A DNA stretch of 64,000 bases. Source: Welwitschia mirabilis. Its lineage: Eukaryota; Gnetophyta; Gnetopsida; Welwitschiales. The notes under the pieces were generated by a model that did no database searches, was not told the origin of the DNA, and saw nothing but the letters and a program-made list of their open reading frames with translations. Positions 33,994-46,346 of this stretch are shown piece by piece. Location: positions 82,630,329 to 82,694,328 of the forward strand of contig JBOZIK010000001.1 of NCBI GenBank assembly GCA_051453625.1, read 5' to 3'. Each line of letters begins with the position of its first letter. Within the stretch, counting starts at the first letter, position 1. A program made the translations under genes and the position numbers.

Positions 33994-35631
33994 GTTCTTT
34001 ACTTAGCCTTATCAGTCTCTACAAAACCAAGTGGTAAACCATATTTATGAGCTAACTTATTAAATAATAAAACAATTAGGATACTTAAGAAAATAATCCA
34101 AAAAGATTTTAGAAATTATAAAGAGACAAACTAAATCATAAGAAATTAGAAAAACTAAACATTTTACTTTCTTGAAACTTAGCCAGTCGGTTGTATGGGT
34201 CTACATTTATTGGCTCTAATGATGAGTTCTGGGAGCAAGGATGCATCATTATTTCATTTGTTATCCAAGACCTAATGGTTGTCATGGACTATGTGACTAA
34301 GGCTGATGCGTATGCTCTATCTTATAAGGACAAGTTCAAAAAGGATTTTTAAAATCAGGAACCTATGAAAGAAATTTTGTTTTTATGGATAATCAAAAAA
34401 TGTAATAAAATAGCCCCCAACTGAATTAAATAGTAATAAAATAGAAAGATTTCCTAAGTCAAATTAACCCTCATCATAACATGTAAAGATTAAAGATAAT
34501 CATGGCAAATTAGGTAAAAATTAGTACACGATGCTACATAAATAATGTATCTATACAAAATCAAAAAAAAATTATTACAAAAGTGAATAGAAAGGGAGAT
34601 ATAAAATAATAATACAAAATCACTCCTCTTGCCAATGCATGATAAACTCATGTTTGGAACCTGGCTTAGGTGCAAGAAGAGAAAAGGAAGAATGCTTAGG
34701 ATCTATGAGATAATAAAGGTATAAAGATGTGGAGATTGATCTGATATTTTCGTTTCCCTAGACGTGTACTGCCTCAAGAATATCCACTGCTATACTCTGT
34801 TAAATGAAAACGACATGCTGACGCATGTCAATGATCTAATCCTTATAGTGCTAGAATCATTTCTTAATAGATAGGTCTCTATGCTTTAAAATTTGGATCC
34901 TCTAATTAAGTGACTAGATACCTCTATTAATAAAACCTCTAATGGTCTTGAAGCTCTTAACTTAGAGGTCTTAAATTTACTCGAGTTAGGATTTAACCAT
35001 AGGTTTCTATACCTGAGGTATCTCTACCTCTCTTAGAACCTATATATTCATGTATTATAGATAGTAAGATGAGATTTAAATGTATGATAAATGTTGCTCA
35101 CTCATAAGCTTTGGTATTTTAAATCATCTGAAAAGTAATAAGAGGAGGCATGGTTAACCAAGTGCCTAAAGTTATCATGCCTCGAGCATAGATCTGAGTC
35201 TTCTCCAAATAAAAATAGAAAGATACATCTAATTCCCCTATCTAAACACTACTAATATCTACAAGTGTACTACCATAATATGACTATCATAAAAATATAA
35301 GCTAATGTTATTGATTATCAGCATGTTAAAAACCCTATATGTGAGAGTCAGCTGAGTAACAAGCACCCCTCATTAATTAGTAGTGAGATCAATTAGTATA
35401 TCCAAAATGATACCATATGCCTAGTGCTTCTTAGTCCTATCCATCAAGTATATATGAATATTTCCAAAATTATCAAGATCTATAATCACTAAAATATGGG
35501 ATGAAAGAATTGTTATCTCGTGATCACGTATATATCTGACAATCATATTCTATAATTGACCATGAGCATTAGGTCGTCTCTAAATATGCATGATGTCATA
35601 TAATTCTCTCATCTCTAAAATATAATACAAA
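33994..35631 (-). other. Element E extra 3' region, no counterpart in A-D
   Basis: Contains the 58-codon plus-strand open stretch at 34176-34352 and, on the minus strand, broken protein-like frames between about 34750 and 35620. The latter include EKTQIYARGMITLGTWLTMP, HEYIGSKRGRDTSGIETYG and HGQL with VRYIRDHEITILSSHILVII. I do not recognise a family. Extra ORFs, in sense or antisense, are known in the 3' regions of Tat-lineage elements. Confidence 0.5.
34176..34352 (+). pseudogene. Antisense open stretch in element E (possible Tat-type aORF remnant)
   Basis: On the strand opposite to the pol of E, a frame is open from 34176 to the TAA at 34350-34352, 58 codons. It includes ASRLYGSTFIGSNDEFWEQG then CIIISFVIQDLMVVMDYVTK and a Lys-rich end. 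The two minus-strand frames I translated across it contain stops, base composition is less AT-rich than the flanks, and a possible splice acceptor (TTAG) lies at its start, so it reads like an exon rather than chance. No family is recognised. Antisense ORFs between pol and 3' LTR are described for several Tat-lineage retrotransposons, which is the basis for the suggested name. Confidence 0.4.
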
Positions 35632-37078
35632 TCATATGCATCTATAATCCATTTAAGCCATAAATATGTAAATATCTAAGCTACCTCTAGCTTAATATGA
35701 TTTATAAAATCTCTAAAGTATCACTTAACATGAATGCTAGGTATCTGTATAGTCATAGAACATCCATGCTAAGGTGATGGATGTGTAGGCTCTGCATGCT
35801 TTATCTCTAGCTTAACTATGGAACCCACATCATACTCTATTGCCTTGGCCTTGGCCTCAGCCTATCTATCTCTATGCATATAGCACCTACTTAATTGAAA
35901 ATAGAAAAAAACATCATGCAAAAATAGAAATACATATTGAAAACATTACATGGATGCACAATAATGATTCTCAGAATCGATAAAAACTATCATATGCATC
36001 TATAATCCATTTAAGCCATAAATATGTAAATATCTAAGCTACCTCTAGCTTAATATGATTTATAANNNNNNNNNNNNNNNNNNNNNNNNNNNNNNNNNNN
36101 NNNNNNNNNNNNNNNNNNNNNNNNNNNNNNNNNNNNNNNNNNNNNNNNNNNNNNNNNNNNNNNNNNNNNNNNNNNNNNNNNNNNNNNNNNNNNNNNNNNN
36201 NNNNNNNNNNNNNNNNNNNNNNNNNNNNNNNNNNNNNNNNNNNNNNNNNNNNNNNNNNNNNNNNNNNNNNNNNNNNNNNNNNNNNNNNNNNNNNNNNNNN
36301 NNNNNNNNNNNNNNNNNNNNNNNNNNNNNNNNNNNNNNNNNNNNNNNNNNNNNNNNNNNNNNNNNNNNNNNNNNNNNNNNNNNNNNNNNNNNNNNNNNNN
36401 NNNNNNNNNNNNNNNNNNNNNNNNNNNNNNNNNNNNNNNNNNNNNNNNNNNNNNNNNNNNNNNNNNNNNNNNNNNNNNNNNNNNNNNNNNNNNNNNNNNN
36501 NNNNNNNNNNNNNNNNNNNNNNNNNNNNNNNNNNNNNNNNNNNNNNNNNNNNNNNNNNNNNNNNNNNNNNNNNNNNNNNNNNNNNNNNNNNNNNNNNNNN
36601 NNNNNNNNNNNNNNNNNNNNNNNNNNNNNNNNNNNNNNNNNNNNNNNNNNNNNNNNNNNNNNNNNNNNNNNNNNNNNNNNNNNNNNNNNNNNNNNNNNNN
36701 NNNNNNNNNNNNNNNNNNNNNNNNNNNNNNNNNNNNNNNNNNNNNNNNNNNNNNNNNNNNNNNNNNNNNNNNNNNNNNNNNNNNNNNNNNNNNNNNNNNN
36801 NNNNNNNNNNNNNNNNNNNNNNNNNNNNNNNNNNNNNNNNNNNNNNNNNNNNNNNNNNNNNNNNNNNNNNNNNNNNNNNNNNNNNNNNNNNNNNNNNNNN
36901 NNNNNNNNNNNNNNNNNNNNNNNNNNNNNNNNNNNNNNNNNNNNNNNNNNNNNNNNNNNNNNNNNNNNNNNNNNNNNNNNNNNNNNNNNGAAATAGAAAA
37001 AAACATCATGCAAAAATAGAAAGACATATTGAAAACATTACATGGATGCACAATAATGATTATCAGAATCTATAAAAA
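35632..37078 (-). repeat. Tandem array of a roughly 358-bp unit in element E
   Basis: The sequence TGCATCTATAATCCATTTAA with the following 50 bp at 35637-35707 recurs identically at 35995-36065, giving a 358-bp period. After a 924-N gap (36066-36989), the sequence at 36990-37078 repeats 35899-35990 with several differences. The distance 35899 to 36990 (1091) is close to three units (1074), consistent with an array running through the gap. Reading frames reported across the gap are only Ns. Confidence 0.75.
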
Positions 37079-37099
37079 CTATAAAAAATGATAAAAATA

Positions 37100-39250
37100 T
37101 GTCTTACCTCCTCTAAAAGTTGCAATTCATCTCAAATTACCTAAAAATGAGAAGAAAAAGAAGAAAAACATGAAACATTCAGAAATAATATTTTCAGTGG
37201 ACCTTAGATAAAGTAAAAATTCAAAGTTCTTAAATAAAAAAATATAATCTAATAGAATTATAGAATACATCAAACTGATAAATTTTGTCTAAATGACCAC
37301 TACATTTTGACCTATAGTTTGTGCAAAAATGAGTGTAAAATATGGAAAAATCAGAACACCTCCTAAAATGCGTAACTACTTATAACTTAAAAATATGTGA
37401 TGAAATTCAAATCCGTAAGTCTCAAATCAAAGAGCATGAAAAACTAAGCAATATACATAAAAATAGTATGTTAAAAGGTTGAAAAAAAGGGAAAAAAACT
37501 TAAAAAATAAGAGGATAGAGAAACATACCTCATTTTTAAAAATTTAGTAAAATCTCATAAATCTAGACACAAAATCAGGTAAGACAACTTCCAAAATGCT
37601 AGTATAGGCTAGTAGGATTATCATCTCCTAAAGAAATGGGCAAAAACAACAAAGAAATAAATAAAAATGAGGAAAAAGCATTTGAACCATAGTTATATCG
37701 CACTATCATCTAGTTGTATTTTCCTAATGACAGCCCTAAGATGACTCTCAGAAAAAATTAAACTATTGTCTTCCCAGTGTTATATGAATAACCAAGTGGA
37801 TGACAAAGCATTTAAAGGTCTTTTAAAGAGAAAGATATCATCTAGTAAACTTAGGCTTAGATATGATCATTTAAGTATTAAATTTTAATAAAAAAGCTTA
37901 GAAAGATAGAAAATAAGAAAGAAAACCATGAAGAATTAAGAGACACAGGGAAAAATACTAAGAAAATAAAAACTATAGCTAAATAAAATAGACTATCTAG
38001 GCTGAAACCTATCAATAAGAGCTAAGTAAATGTATCCAAATAGAAAAGAAAAGCAAGATAAAATCTAAACGCAATAACCTATAAGGGAACTCATGAAAAC
38101 TAGGAAATGAAAAAGATGTTATTTCTGATTTAAATGCTTACTAAAAAAATGATATAACATGAAAGAATAGAAGAAACTATTAAATGATTAAACTCCTATA
38201 AAATCATGAGAAAGTGTATAAATGACTTTGAAATCCCAAACTCAAAGATCAGAGAAACACAGAATGAAAATGAACACAAGGAACAAGGAGAAGATTTTTT
38301 AACTATCTTAAGGACTAACCTAGTAAACTTCTAAGGAAGACATCATAGAGTCACCTAACCAAATATATATGATAAAATGTATAAACTTCATAATGTTTTA
38401 CTCAAAAAAGGTAGTGGTTATGGTGATACCCAAAAATTTAAGTTCTTAGAATAATGAATGTTAAGATCAAAAGGTACTTAAAAATAAACTCATATACTCT
38501 CACCCCCTAAACACTTTCAAATCTTTAAAAGTAAAATGACCAAGAGGGAATACTAAGAGTTTAGAAAATAATTAATATTGTTAATGATACTAAGAACACC
38601 ATTGATCCCATAGCCTTGAAGTTTATTACAATTTTTTTCTATGATAAGGGGAGTGCAACCAATATTAGAGGAGTAAGAAGTCATGAAGCATGGCCAAATG
38701 ACCCCTTAGTGGAGTTTTCATAGCTATCAATACTACCAAAGGTTATTCTCAGAAAAATTTACCTTAGTATGGTAAAACGTCATGATAAAAATGTATTTTT
38801 CTTGAAGAACAAAATATAATAGATCATGATTATTATTTCTCTATCTCTGTTTCTTATTCTTTTTTTTTTTTTTTTTAGAAATTCACACATAATTACACAC
38901 TCAAAAAGACAAAGATGAATAAGTAAGATAAAAGGTATAAAATAATACTCCCAAATAATTCAAGATATTAACACTATTGAGAAAATATAAAAACTAAGGC
39001 ATCTTCATCTAAGTGAAGTCCATAGATATGGGAATATCTCAAGATTAGGTGAATCCAATATTAACACTATAAATGCCCAAGTATGAATACTAATGATCAA
39101 ACTTCATAAAGTAATATAAAAGCCAAGTTTAAAAGATAATTAGGTAACATTATAAGATCAATCAAAGACATAGGCTAAGAAAAAACTCAAATAATAATGA
39201 AGAGCAAATCCTCTTCATTAAGGAAAACATTCAAAACAAATACTTCTACC
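37100..39250 (-). other. Element E 3' noncoding region shared with A-D
   Basis: Aligns with the 3' noncoding regions of A, B, C and D, including the conserved block at about 38647-38775. No sustained open frame. A T16-type run is at 38862-38877. Confidence 0.7.
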
Positions 39251-40480
39251 ATGTTCATGGTTNNNNNNNNNNNNNNNNNNNNNNNNNNNNNNNNNNNNNN
39301 NNNNNNNNNNNNNNNNNNNNNNNNNNNNNNNNNNNNNNNNNNNNNNNNGACATTAGGATGCACTTTCTATACATGATAAGGATCTAACTATTTGGAGATA
39401 AACTTGTTATTAAAAAGATGAACTCTAGTATTATACAATAAAACAAGTTAACTATGTTTAAACATTTTATGGAATACCTTTATATCATGTTTAAACATCG
39501 CTTGGACTTTATGGATTAATTAATGATATATGGTATGAGTTCATTTTTCATTGAGATGGTCTAATTAGACTAATTTATATTTAAGATTTTTATGAAGGTC
39601 CACAAGATTAAGTTGATAAGATGCATGATAATAATTATAACACACATCAATGTGTAATACACAAACTTTACTATACATAAGTTCATAAGGTAAAAAACTA
39701 AGAGAAGTACACTTAGTAATATGGTAAGCTCAAAGTAAATTATTAATTTTAGAAGTCCAAAACTTTTTATTAATAAAGACAAGTTTTTGTAACATTTTCT
39801 TTATTTTTCTGTTGGAATTTTCAGCTTATCCATTAGTTTGAGGATGATAAGTATAGGCTACTATATGTTCTATATCAATGAATAAAAAAGTTTTTCTAAA
39901 AATCTGATTAATAAAATGAGTACCCTGATCACTAATAATAACTCTAGAAAAACCAAATATCTAAGAAATATAAGTTCTAAGAAAATAACAAATAGTTCAG
40001 ACATCATTCAAAGAAATAGGTATGACTTCAGCCCATTTAGTCACATAATTCATAGCCACTAAAATGTAATGCTTATTAGAAGAAGGTAAATTAATAGGAC
40101 TTATGAAATCAATACTCCAACCATCAAGAGGCTTACAATCAAGAATAGGTCTAAGGGAAATTTTTTGTAAATGAACAAGGCTATCATAATGTTGACAAGG
40201 ATCGCACCTTCTAGCAAAAACAAAGGAATCTCAAAATAGAATAGGTCAATAAAAACTAGAATGAAGGATTTTCATCATTGTTTTATATCCACTAAAGTGT
40301 CCTCCATAAACACCGCAATGACAAAGATGAATGATTTCATGTATTTTCTAATTAGAAAAACATTTTCTCATAATTTTATCTTTACACTTATGATATAAAT
40401 GTGGCTCTATCCATTCATAGTCACCTATTCTATGCAGAAAATATTTGTATTAGTTATATGTCTAAAGTTGTGATTTTTTT
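39251..40480 (-). pseudogene. Element E integrase, near complete with DDE residues
   Basis: In coding order: zinc finger with HLCHCGVYGGHFSGYKTMMK and ARRCDPCQHYDSL (about 40180-40330); catalytic core with DGWSIDFISPI (about 40110), MNYVTKWAEVIP (about 40030), IISDQGTHFIN (about 39935) and TYHPQTNG followed by AENSNRKIKK (about 39820), so both Asp and the Glu of the DDE triad are present; C-terminal VLLYNTRVHLFNNKFISK (about 39430). Integrase would join the cDNA to host DNA. A handful of stops and an 86-N gap (39263-39348) at the end remain. It is the least decayed integrase of the window, fitting the youngest insertion. Confidence 0.88.
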
Positions 40481-41860
40481 ATGGTCATAAGATAATTAAC
40501 AATACCTACATACTAAGAAGAAGGATGAGAATAAGATACATAAAAAACCTTTTCATTAGAAAATAATCATCAATAATGAAATCATTAAGTGGATAAGAAA
40601 GATAAGATAAAATATGAACAACATAGTTATGCTTCCATGCTTTATCTATGACAGTCAAGTTAAACTCTTACATTAGAAGGATCCATCTAATCAAATGTGC
40701 ACTAGAGTTTTTATTAGTCATGAGGTAATAAATAATAACATGGTTAGGGTTAACATTGATATAAAAGCTTAAAAGATAATGTCTAAGAGAATTAACGCAA
40801 AAGATAATGGATAGCATATCTTTCTCTATAGTGGTATAATTCATTTAATCTATAGACAAAGATTTGCTATGATAAGATATAAATTTAAAATCATTTTACA
40901 TTTCTGACAAAGAACTCCACCCATGACAAAATTACTCACATCACACATAAGTACAAAATGTTTTTCTCAATTAGGTCTCATTACTAAAAAGGTTTACATT
41001 TAAGCTTAGCAAAAGTAAACTAATATGATTTATTCCATTTAAATTTGACTTCTTTCTCTAGTAACCAGTGAAGTGGTTTACAGATATTAGCATAATAATG
41101 AATAAATTGATGGTAAAAATCATAATGACCAATAAAAGATCTAACTTGTTTAAGATTTGTAGGAGGATTTAGCTTTAAATAATACCAACTTTTAAAGAAT
41201 CCATCATAATCTCTTATTTCTAGATATGATGACCTAAAATAATTATTCTTTTAACAAGAAATAAACTCTTTTCCTAACTCAACTGTAGGTCACTAGAAAT
41301 GTAATGATCAAGGACTTCTCTAATAAATCTAAAATTTGTTCAAAAGTTTCAACATAAACAAAGAATTCATATATAAAAATCTCAATAAAATCCTCAAGGA
41401 TATTAAAAAAATTCTCATCCTAGCATGCTAAAATGTATCAAGAGCATTACAAAGTTAGGAAAGCATGTGTTGAAAAGCAAAAGTACCAAAAGAAGAAGTA
41501 AAAGTGGTTTTTGCCTAGTTCTCATTAGCAATGAAAACATAGTTGTAACTGCTATAACTATTGAGAAAATAGTAAAATGCATCACTTTGAATCCTATTAA
41601 GTATCTAATCAAGAAAAGGCAAAGGATAATTATCTTTTTTAGTTACTTAATTTAGTTTTCTAGGTCTATGCACATTCTCCACTTTCCATCCTTTTTAGAA
41701 ACTACTATTAAGGGGCTAATACACTTACTAACAACTATTGAATAAATGATTATAGTATTCCTCAATTTTATATTTCATCTTTAACAATTTGTTTTAGGGC
41801 TAGATTTAGTCTACATTAGGGTTACGTCATAGGTTTTGCATTTTATTTAAGGTAGATTTT
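40481..41860 (-). pseudogene. Element E RNase H and reverse transcriptase, broken
   Basis: The RT N-terminus reads LNLALKQIVKDEI, then SPLIVVSKKDGKWRMCI (about 41665-41845). The catalytic box is EIFIYEFFVYVETFEQ (about 41335-41385), where the FIDD pair seen in D has become FIYE, so polymerase activity is lost. RNase H shows LICNVSNFVMGGVLCQKC (about 40900-40955), with the first catalytic Asp replaced by Asn. The minus-strand frame has several stops. Other open frames in this interval, such as the plus-strand one at 41425-41655, are shadows. Confidence 0.85.
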
Positions 41861-42760
41861 ATGTTAAACAATTGAAGTAGGAATGGCCATCAAATCATTA
41901 TGGAACCAAGCAAATACATTTTACTTAGATTTTAAAAGAGAGACTAAACTCGATTCTTATTGTAGAGTAAGGTTTTTATTGATGATTAAATATTTATTCA
42001 AGTTATTCTTCAAAAAAATAAGTTTTAGTTTACTATTCTATAAAATTTTCAAGAAAATAGAATATTGTCTTAGACTATCATCTAGATGGCAGTAGTGGAT
42101 AACCATCCTTAAAATAGAAGATCTTAGTTTTGCTAAAATCTTAGAATTCTAAACAGTTGATAGACTTAGACTTTCTACTCTTTAAATCAAAAAATTTAGT
42201 TTCTAGATGGTCAAAATCAATTTGATATTTTTCAATTAGTTATTAAATAATGTTCATTCATGAATCATGGATCATTTCTCCTTAAATGGATAGTGCTATA
42301 AAAATAAGGTTGGCCCTATCTCTTCCTTCATACTAAATCATTTCCTAAATACTTTTTAGTGATATCAAAAACTCTTATTAAAAACCTTTTATTTTCTAAA
42401 TAACACTCCATCAAACTAGTTCTTATATCTATATTACAATGGGCTATTGCATAGAAATCTCTACTTAGAAGTAAAGGATATCCATTGTTGTGCTTAACTT
42501 CTAAAACTACAACATCAATAAAGTGGATAGATTCTTCTATATGAATAAGAAAATCCTTAATCACACCTAACAGTTTCTTCATAGAAGTATTATCTAGTTC
42601 TAAAATAATCCATGTAGGTTCCACTCTTTTTTCCATTCAAACTCTCTGACAAATATGTAATGACATGATGTTGACACTAGCTCTAATATTAATCAAGGCT
42701 TTCTTAATCCTATGGTTTTCTTTTAAATTAACACTCATAGTTACTACCCCCAGATCTTTA
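41861..42760 (-). pseudogene. Element E protease and linker, broken
   Basis: The minus strand shows KKALINIRASVNIMSLHIC (about 42650-42710), the retropepsin active-site segment with DxG changed to NIR by G-to-A type changes. It then runs as an open stretch at 42328-42636 with WIILELDNTSMKKLLGVIKD, DVVVLEVKHNNGYPLLLSRD and NKRFLIRVFDITKKYLGND. This matches the second half and C-terminal tail of the family protease. The missing catalytic Asp means no activity. The linker to RT (41861-42327) is stop-rich. Confidence 0.83.
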
Positions 42761-44565
42761 AACTTTGGACATTTTTGATAAACTAAGTTATTAAGAGATT
42801 GATATAGAAAGAATTTATTAGGAATAGTTTATTTTTACTTTTTCCCAATCAAGTCTTTTCATAACTTAGAATATTTGTGGGCTATCTTGTAAAATTTTCT
42901 AAAATGACAAGTTGATATTCACATTTCACATTAAAGCTTTTAGATGATGATCAGAAAAAGGATTTTTGTTCAGCCTATCTAGTTAAAAGGTAAAAGGTTT
43001 ATTATGTGAATAGCTTTTCTTTTTGTTATTTAATGGAGAAGAAAAAGAATGATTTTTTAGGATTTCTATGTCCTGTACTTTATCACTTTTATTACTTTAT
43101 GATATTTAGCCTCTTGAGTGGGAGGATTATATCATTTCCAATTCATGTCACCACCTTATAAGATTTTCTAACTTTATTTGATTTTGGTAAAGATTGAATG
43201 GCAAGAAACCTTTGTGGTCTTTGGTTAGCAAGCATAGATTATTGTAAAATACTCATAACATTTTTAATACTAGAGTTTGTCTTTTTAATATTAGAGATTT
43301 TCTTTTCTTATATTTTTCTCAACTTCTCAATAGAATTCCTAATAGGATCACTTTGGTTTTGGGAGTTGGATAAGCTTGCTTGATTGTTTTAATTGTTAAA
43401 TTGGAAGTTCATATTCTTAAATCTCTTCTTAAATGGTTAAAAATTAAGATGGTTTGTTTAAAAATTTTTAAATTTATATTATTCACTCATCCTATGTTAA
43501 AAGCTGTTGTGATTTTAGACTTTTCTTTGATTTTGGTTTTAGTTGCAGTTTGAGGAAATTTGGTTGAAAGTACATACTTTCTCATAAATTCTCTCTTTGT
43601 AAGTTGAAAGGACATTCTTTAGTAACATGATAACTATCCTCGCACAAATTACTGGTATGAGTTACAACTACATTCTTCTTGATTGCCATGTTAGCATCTA
43701 GAATCATCTAAGTGTACTTTTGCAAGGTTGAAGTAAAACCTTTTATAATATTTATTGGTTCATTTTTAGCTCTTATTTTATTTTTCTCATGTTTTACCTC
43801 CTTAAGATATTTAATGATTTGGTCCATAGCTTTGTTTTCTATAAGTGAGGCTTTAGGCCATGTTTGACTTACTTCTGCCAATCCTTCTAATACTTTCTAA
43901 GCATTTTCTAAAGTCAAGTTCAATAAATTACCTGCATGCGAAAATTCTACTAGTTACTTTATGTAACTATTTAATCCACTATAAAAATAGTCTACTAGTT
44001 CTTCTTATAAAAAGGCATCTACAGGGTTCAAATGTAAAGCAACAAAGAATATCTCATAGGTAGAGGCATAACCTTCATTAGACATTTATTAAAAGGTGGT
44101 AACTTCTTTCTTACATTTTTGGATGGTGTTTTCACTTATAAATCTCTTTATGAAGGCTATTTAAACTTGACTTCATGATTTTAAGATTTTGTGGGAAATC
44201 ATTCTTAATCATAGTTTAGCCTTATCTTTTAAAGTGATGGGGAAGATGACCATGTAGGTTCTATCACTTATGTATTTTTTATAGTTTCTAAAATAAAGGA
44301 ATAGTTGTTTAATATTGATGATGTGTTATAAGGTATCTTCATCGAGTTTACCACTAAAAATAGGATATGTGTTTAGGTTTATAAGCTCAACATCATCATT
44401 GAGGGATACATCAAAGGAGGTTTGGATTTCATGTTTCTTATTTGTAATTAGATCTTTAAGAGTGACATGGGCACTGATTTAAATAGGAGTGGTTGTAGAA
44501 GTTACAATGATAAGGGGTGGATTTGGTAAGATGGGTTGCTTTTATTTTTGTGATTGGGTAGACAT
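42761..44565 (-). pseudogene. Element E gag, broken
   Basis: The likely start is the ATG at 44563-44565, since MSTQSQK is followed by the family pattern AHVTLKDLITNKKHEIQTSF, NDDVELINLNTYPIFSGKLD and RTYMVIFPITLKDKAKLWL (about 44180-44460). The zinc knuckle near 43630-43680 reads SNLCEDSYHVTKEC, with the first Cys changed to Ser. Stops and frameshifts interrupt the middle. In an intact element gag forms the capsid and binds genomic RNA. Confidence 0.83.
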
Positions 44566-45248
44566 GGTTGAAAATGAAAAAGTTTAATTTACATGATCTT
44601 TTAAAAAATATTCTTTAATAAAATTAGACTTTAAAGAAATGAAAGTAAATATTGCAAGAATTTCTAAATTATACATACCTTTTCTCTGCTTACTTGAGTT
44701 AGTTTCTAGGGTGATTCAAGCTTCTCAAATATTTTTCTCAATAAACAATCATTCTCTCTGGTATGTTTCTTTCTTATCGCATTTTACCATACATGCTTAG
44801 TTTTAGATGCTTAAAGTGTTATTCCCTTAGTCATTTAGAAATAGTCTAGATGATAAAAACACAAAAACCATTAAAAAAAAGAAAAATAAAAAAATAGAAA
44901 TGAAAAACTAATAGGCATAGAGAATTCTGAAAGAAGATTTTCATCCACCCGAGTCATCTAGATGATAAAGGGGATAATAGAAAAAAAACTAGAATTTTTT
45001 GATAAACTAGAAACATAAAACAAAGGCCATCATTACTACATGTCGTTTGAATGATAAAGTGGATGACAAACTTTTTTCATTGTAAAATAAGAAGAAAAAC
45101 TTTTATTTTAAAATAAAAAACTAACACTATGAAAAAGAAAAACATATGATACTACAAATAAAAGTATAATGCTTCTATAGGAAAGTACCCAAAATAAAAT
45201 ATAAAATAATCACCAAAGAAATAACTAATCTCGAGCTCTAAGAAATAT
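44566..45248 (-). other. Element E untranslated leader with hairpin modules
   Basis: No open frame. TCATCTAGATGA (44954-44965) is a perfect palindrome, identical to the one in the A leader (25778-25789). A second module spans 45029-45067 (CATCATTACTACATG to AGTGGATGAC). Confidence 0.7.
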
Positions 45249-45267
45249 TTCTTAGTAATGGTGTTAA
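45249..45267 (-). other. Element E primer binding site (tRNA-Asp type, decayed)
   Basis: The minus strand reads TTAACACCATTACTAAGAA just after the LTR end ACAACATC. It occupies the same place as the D site TGGTGCCATTGCCAGAAA and differs from it mainly by C/T and G/A changes. Confidence 0.7.
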
Positions 45268-45269
45268 GA

Positions 45270-46346
45270 TGTTGTAATGTGTATTTATGCAATATTATGT
45301 TGTTAGTTTAGTTAAATCCTATTAATCACAAATATAATGCACAAACACAACACACTAATATAGTTGGACATGACTATTAAAAGCTAAATTAGGAGCAAGA
45401 GAGTTGATTTTTACAAGAAAATACTTTGTATTATAACTACAAAAAATAACTTGTAATGCATAAAAAGTAAAATGCAATACACTTGTTCAAAGTTAATCTA
45501 GTAAAAGAAAATAATAATGCATTTAACCTAAACTAATCATGCACAACCTTAACAAAGGTTGTTTTTATAAACTATATCACTAAAAAACTATCACTAGATT
45601 AGAAGCAACATGAGCTATAAGAGTGAGGAACAAACATGTATTAAAATAATAAAAAAAGTGTTTTTATATTATAACCACATCTATGTTACAAAGTAGCTAT
45701 ACCTCAATCGAGAAAACATCATCCAACACCAAGGAAAATATTTCTCTATAACTATAAGAATGGATATCTAATCCTTCAATCTCCTGTTATGAGAATTTTT
45801 GAAGATAGGTAAGAGTAGAGGGTAAGACCAATATTTATTAATACATAAGCACACAATAAGATAGACAAACAGGCATGAGTAAAACTGTAATGGCCGTGCT
45901 AAGAAAAATATATAGACAGTTGGCAGAAACTAGGTGAGTGTCCAGTGTAGATACTATAATAGTGTCATTCATCTAGTCATCATATGATAAAGGAGGTGAT
46001 GCACCTAAAAAATAATCTACATCAGCTACTAGATTGATTATAATCAGCATCCCTATTGGCATGAATTGCTCTATGATTCATTCAGTCATTTAGATGATGA
46101 GGTGTATGATAGCTTTTTACAAATATTTTATTAGTGCATTAGCTTCAATGTTCTATAAGAAGTTTTTTTAGAAATGTAAAGTATTAAGAAGTTCTCAAAA
46201 TAATGTAAATCATCATGGATATTAAATGTTTTTATATCTTTCATCTCATCTCTTCATTATCATAAAAATCAAGTATTCACCTATCTATTAACTTGTAAAA
46301 CCACTTAAAATGCCATATCAAATATGTGTGAGTTGGTAGCATGACA
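45270..46346 (-). repeat. Element E 5' LTR
   Basis: 1077 bp from TGTCATGCTACCAACTC at 46346 to ACATTACAACA at 45270 (minus strand). It pairs with the 3' LTR 32933-33993 over its whole length, with differences that are mostly transitions and a few small indels. Hairpin modules lie near 45960-46010 and 46070-46115. Confidence 0.92.

Larger units (their letters stand above)
32933..46346 (-). mobile_element. Element E: youngest OTA-type Ty3/gypsy element, 13.4 kb
   Basis: E is bounded by LTRs 32933-33993 (3') and 45270-46346 (5') and flanked by a perfect 5-bp duplication CTTAT (32928-32932 and 46347-46351). It holds, on the minus strand, primer site, leader, gag, protease, RT, RNase H, integrase and an unusually long 3' region (33994-39250, with about 3 kb not found in A-D). 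Its LTRs begin TGTTATGCCACCAACTTAC, another subfamily. Coding parts have fewer stops than in A-D but are still broken. Confidence 0.93.

Noticed and set aside
41425-41655. Lys-rich plus-strand open frame
   Set aside because: It is the antisense shadow of the element E reverse transcriptase.
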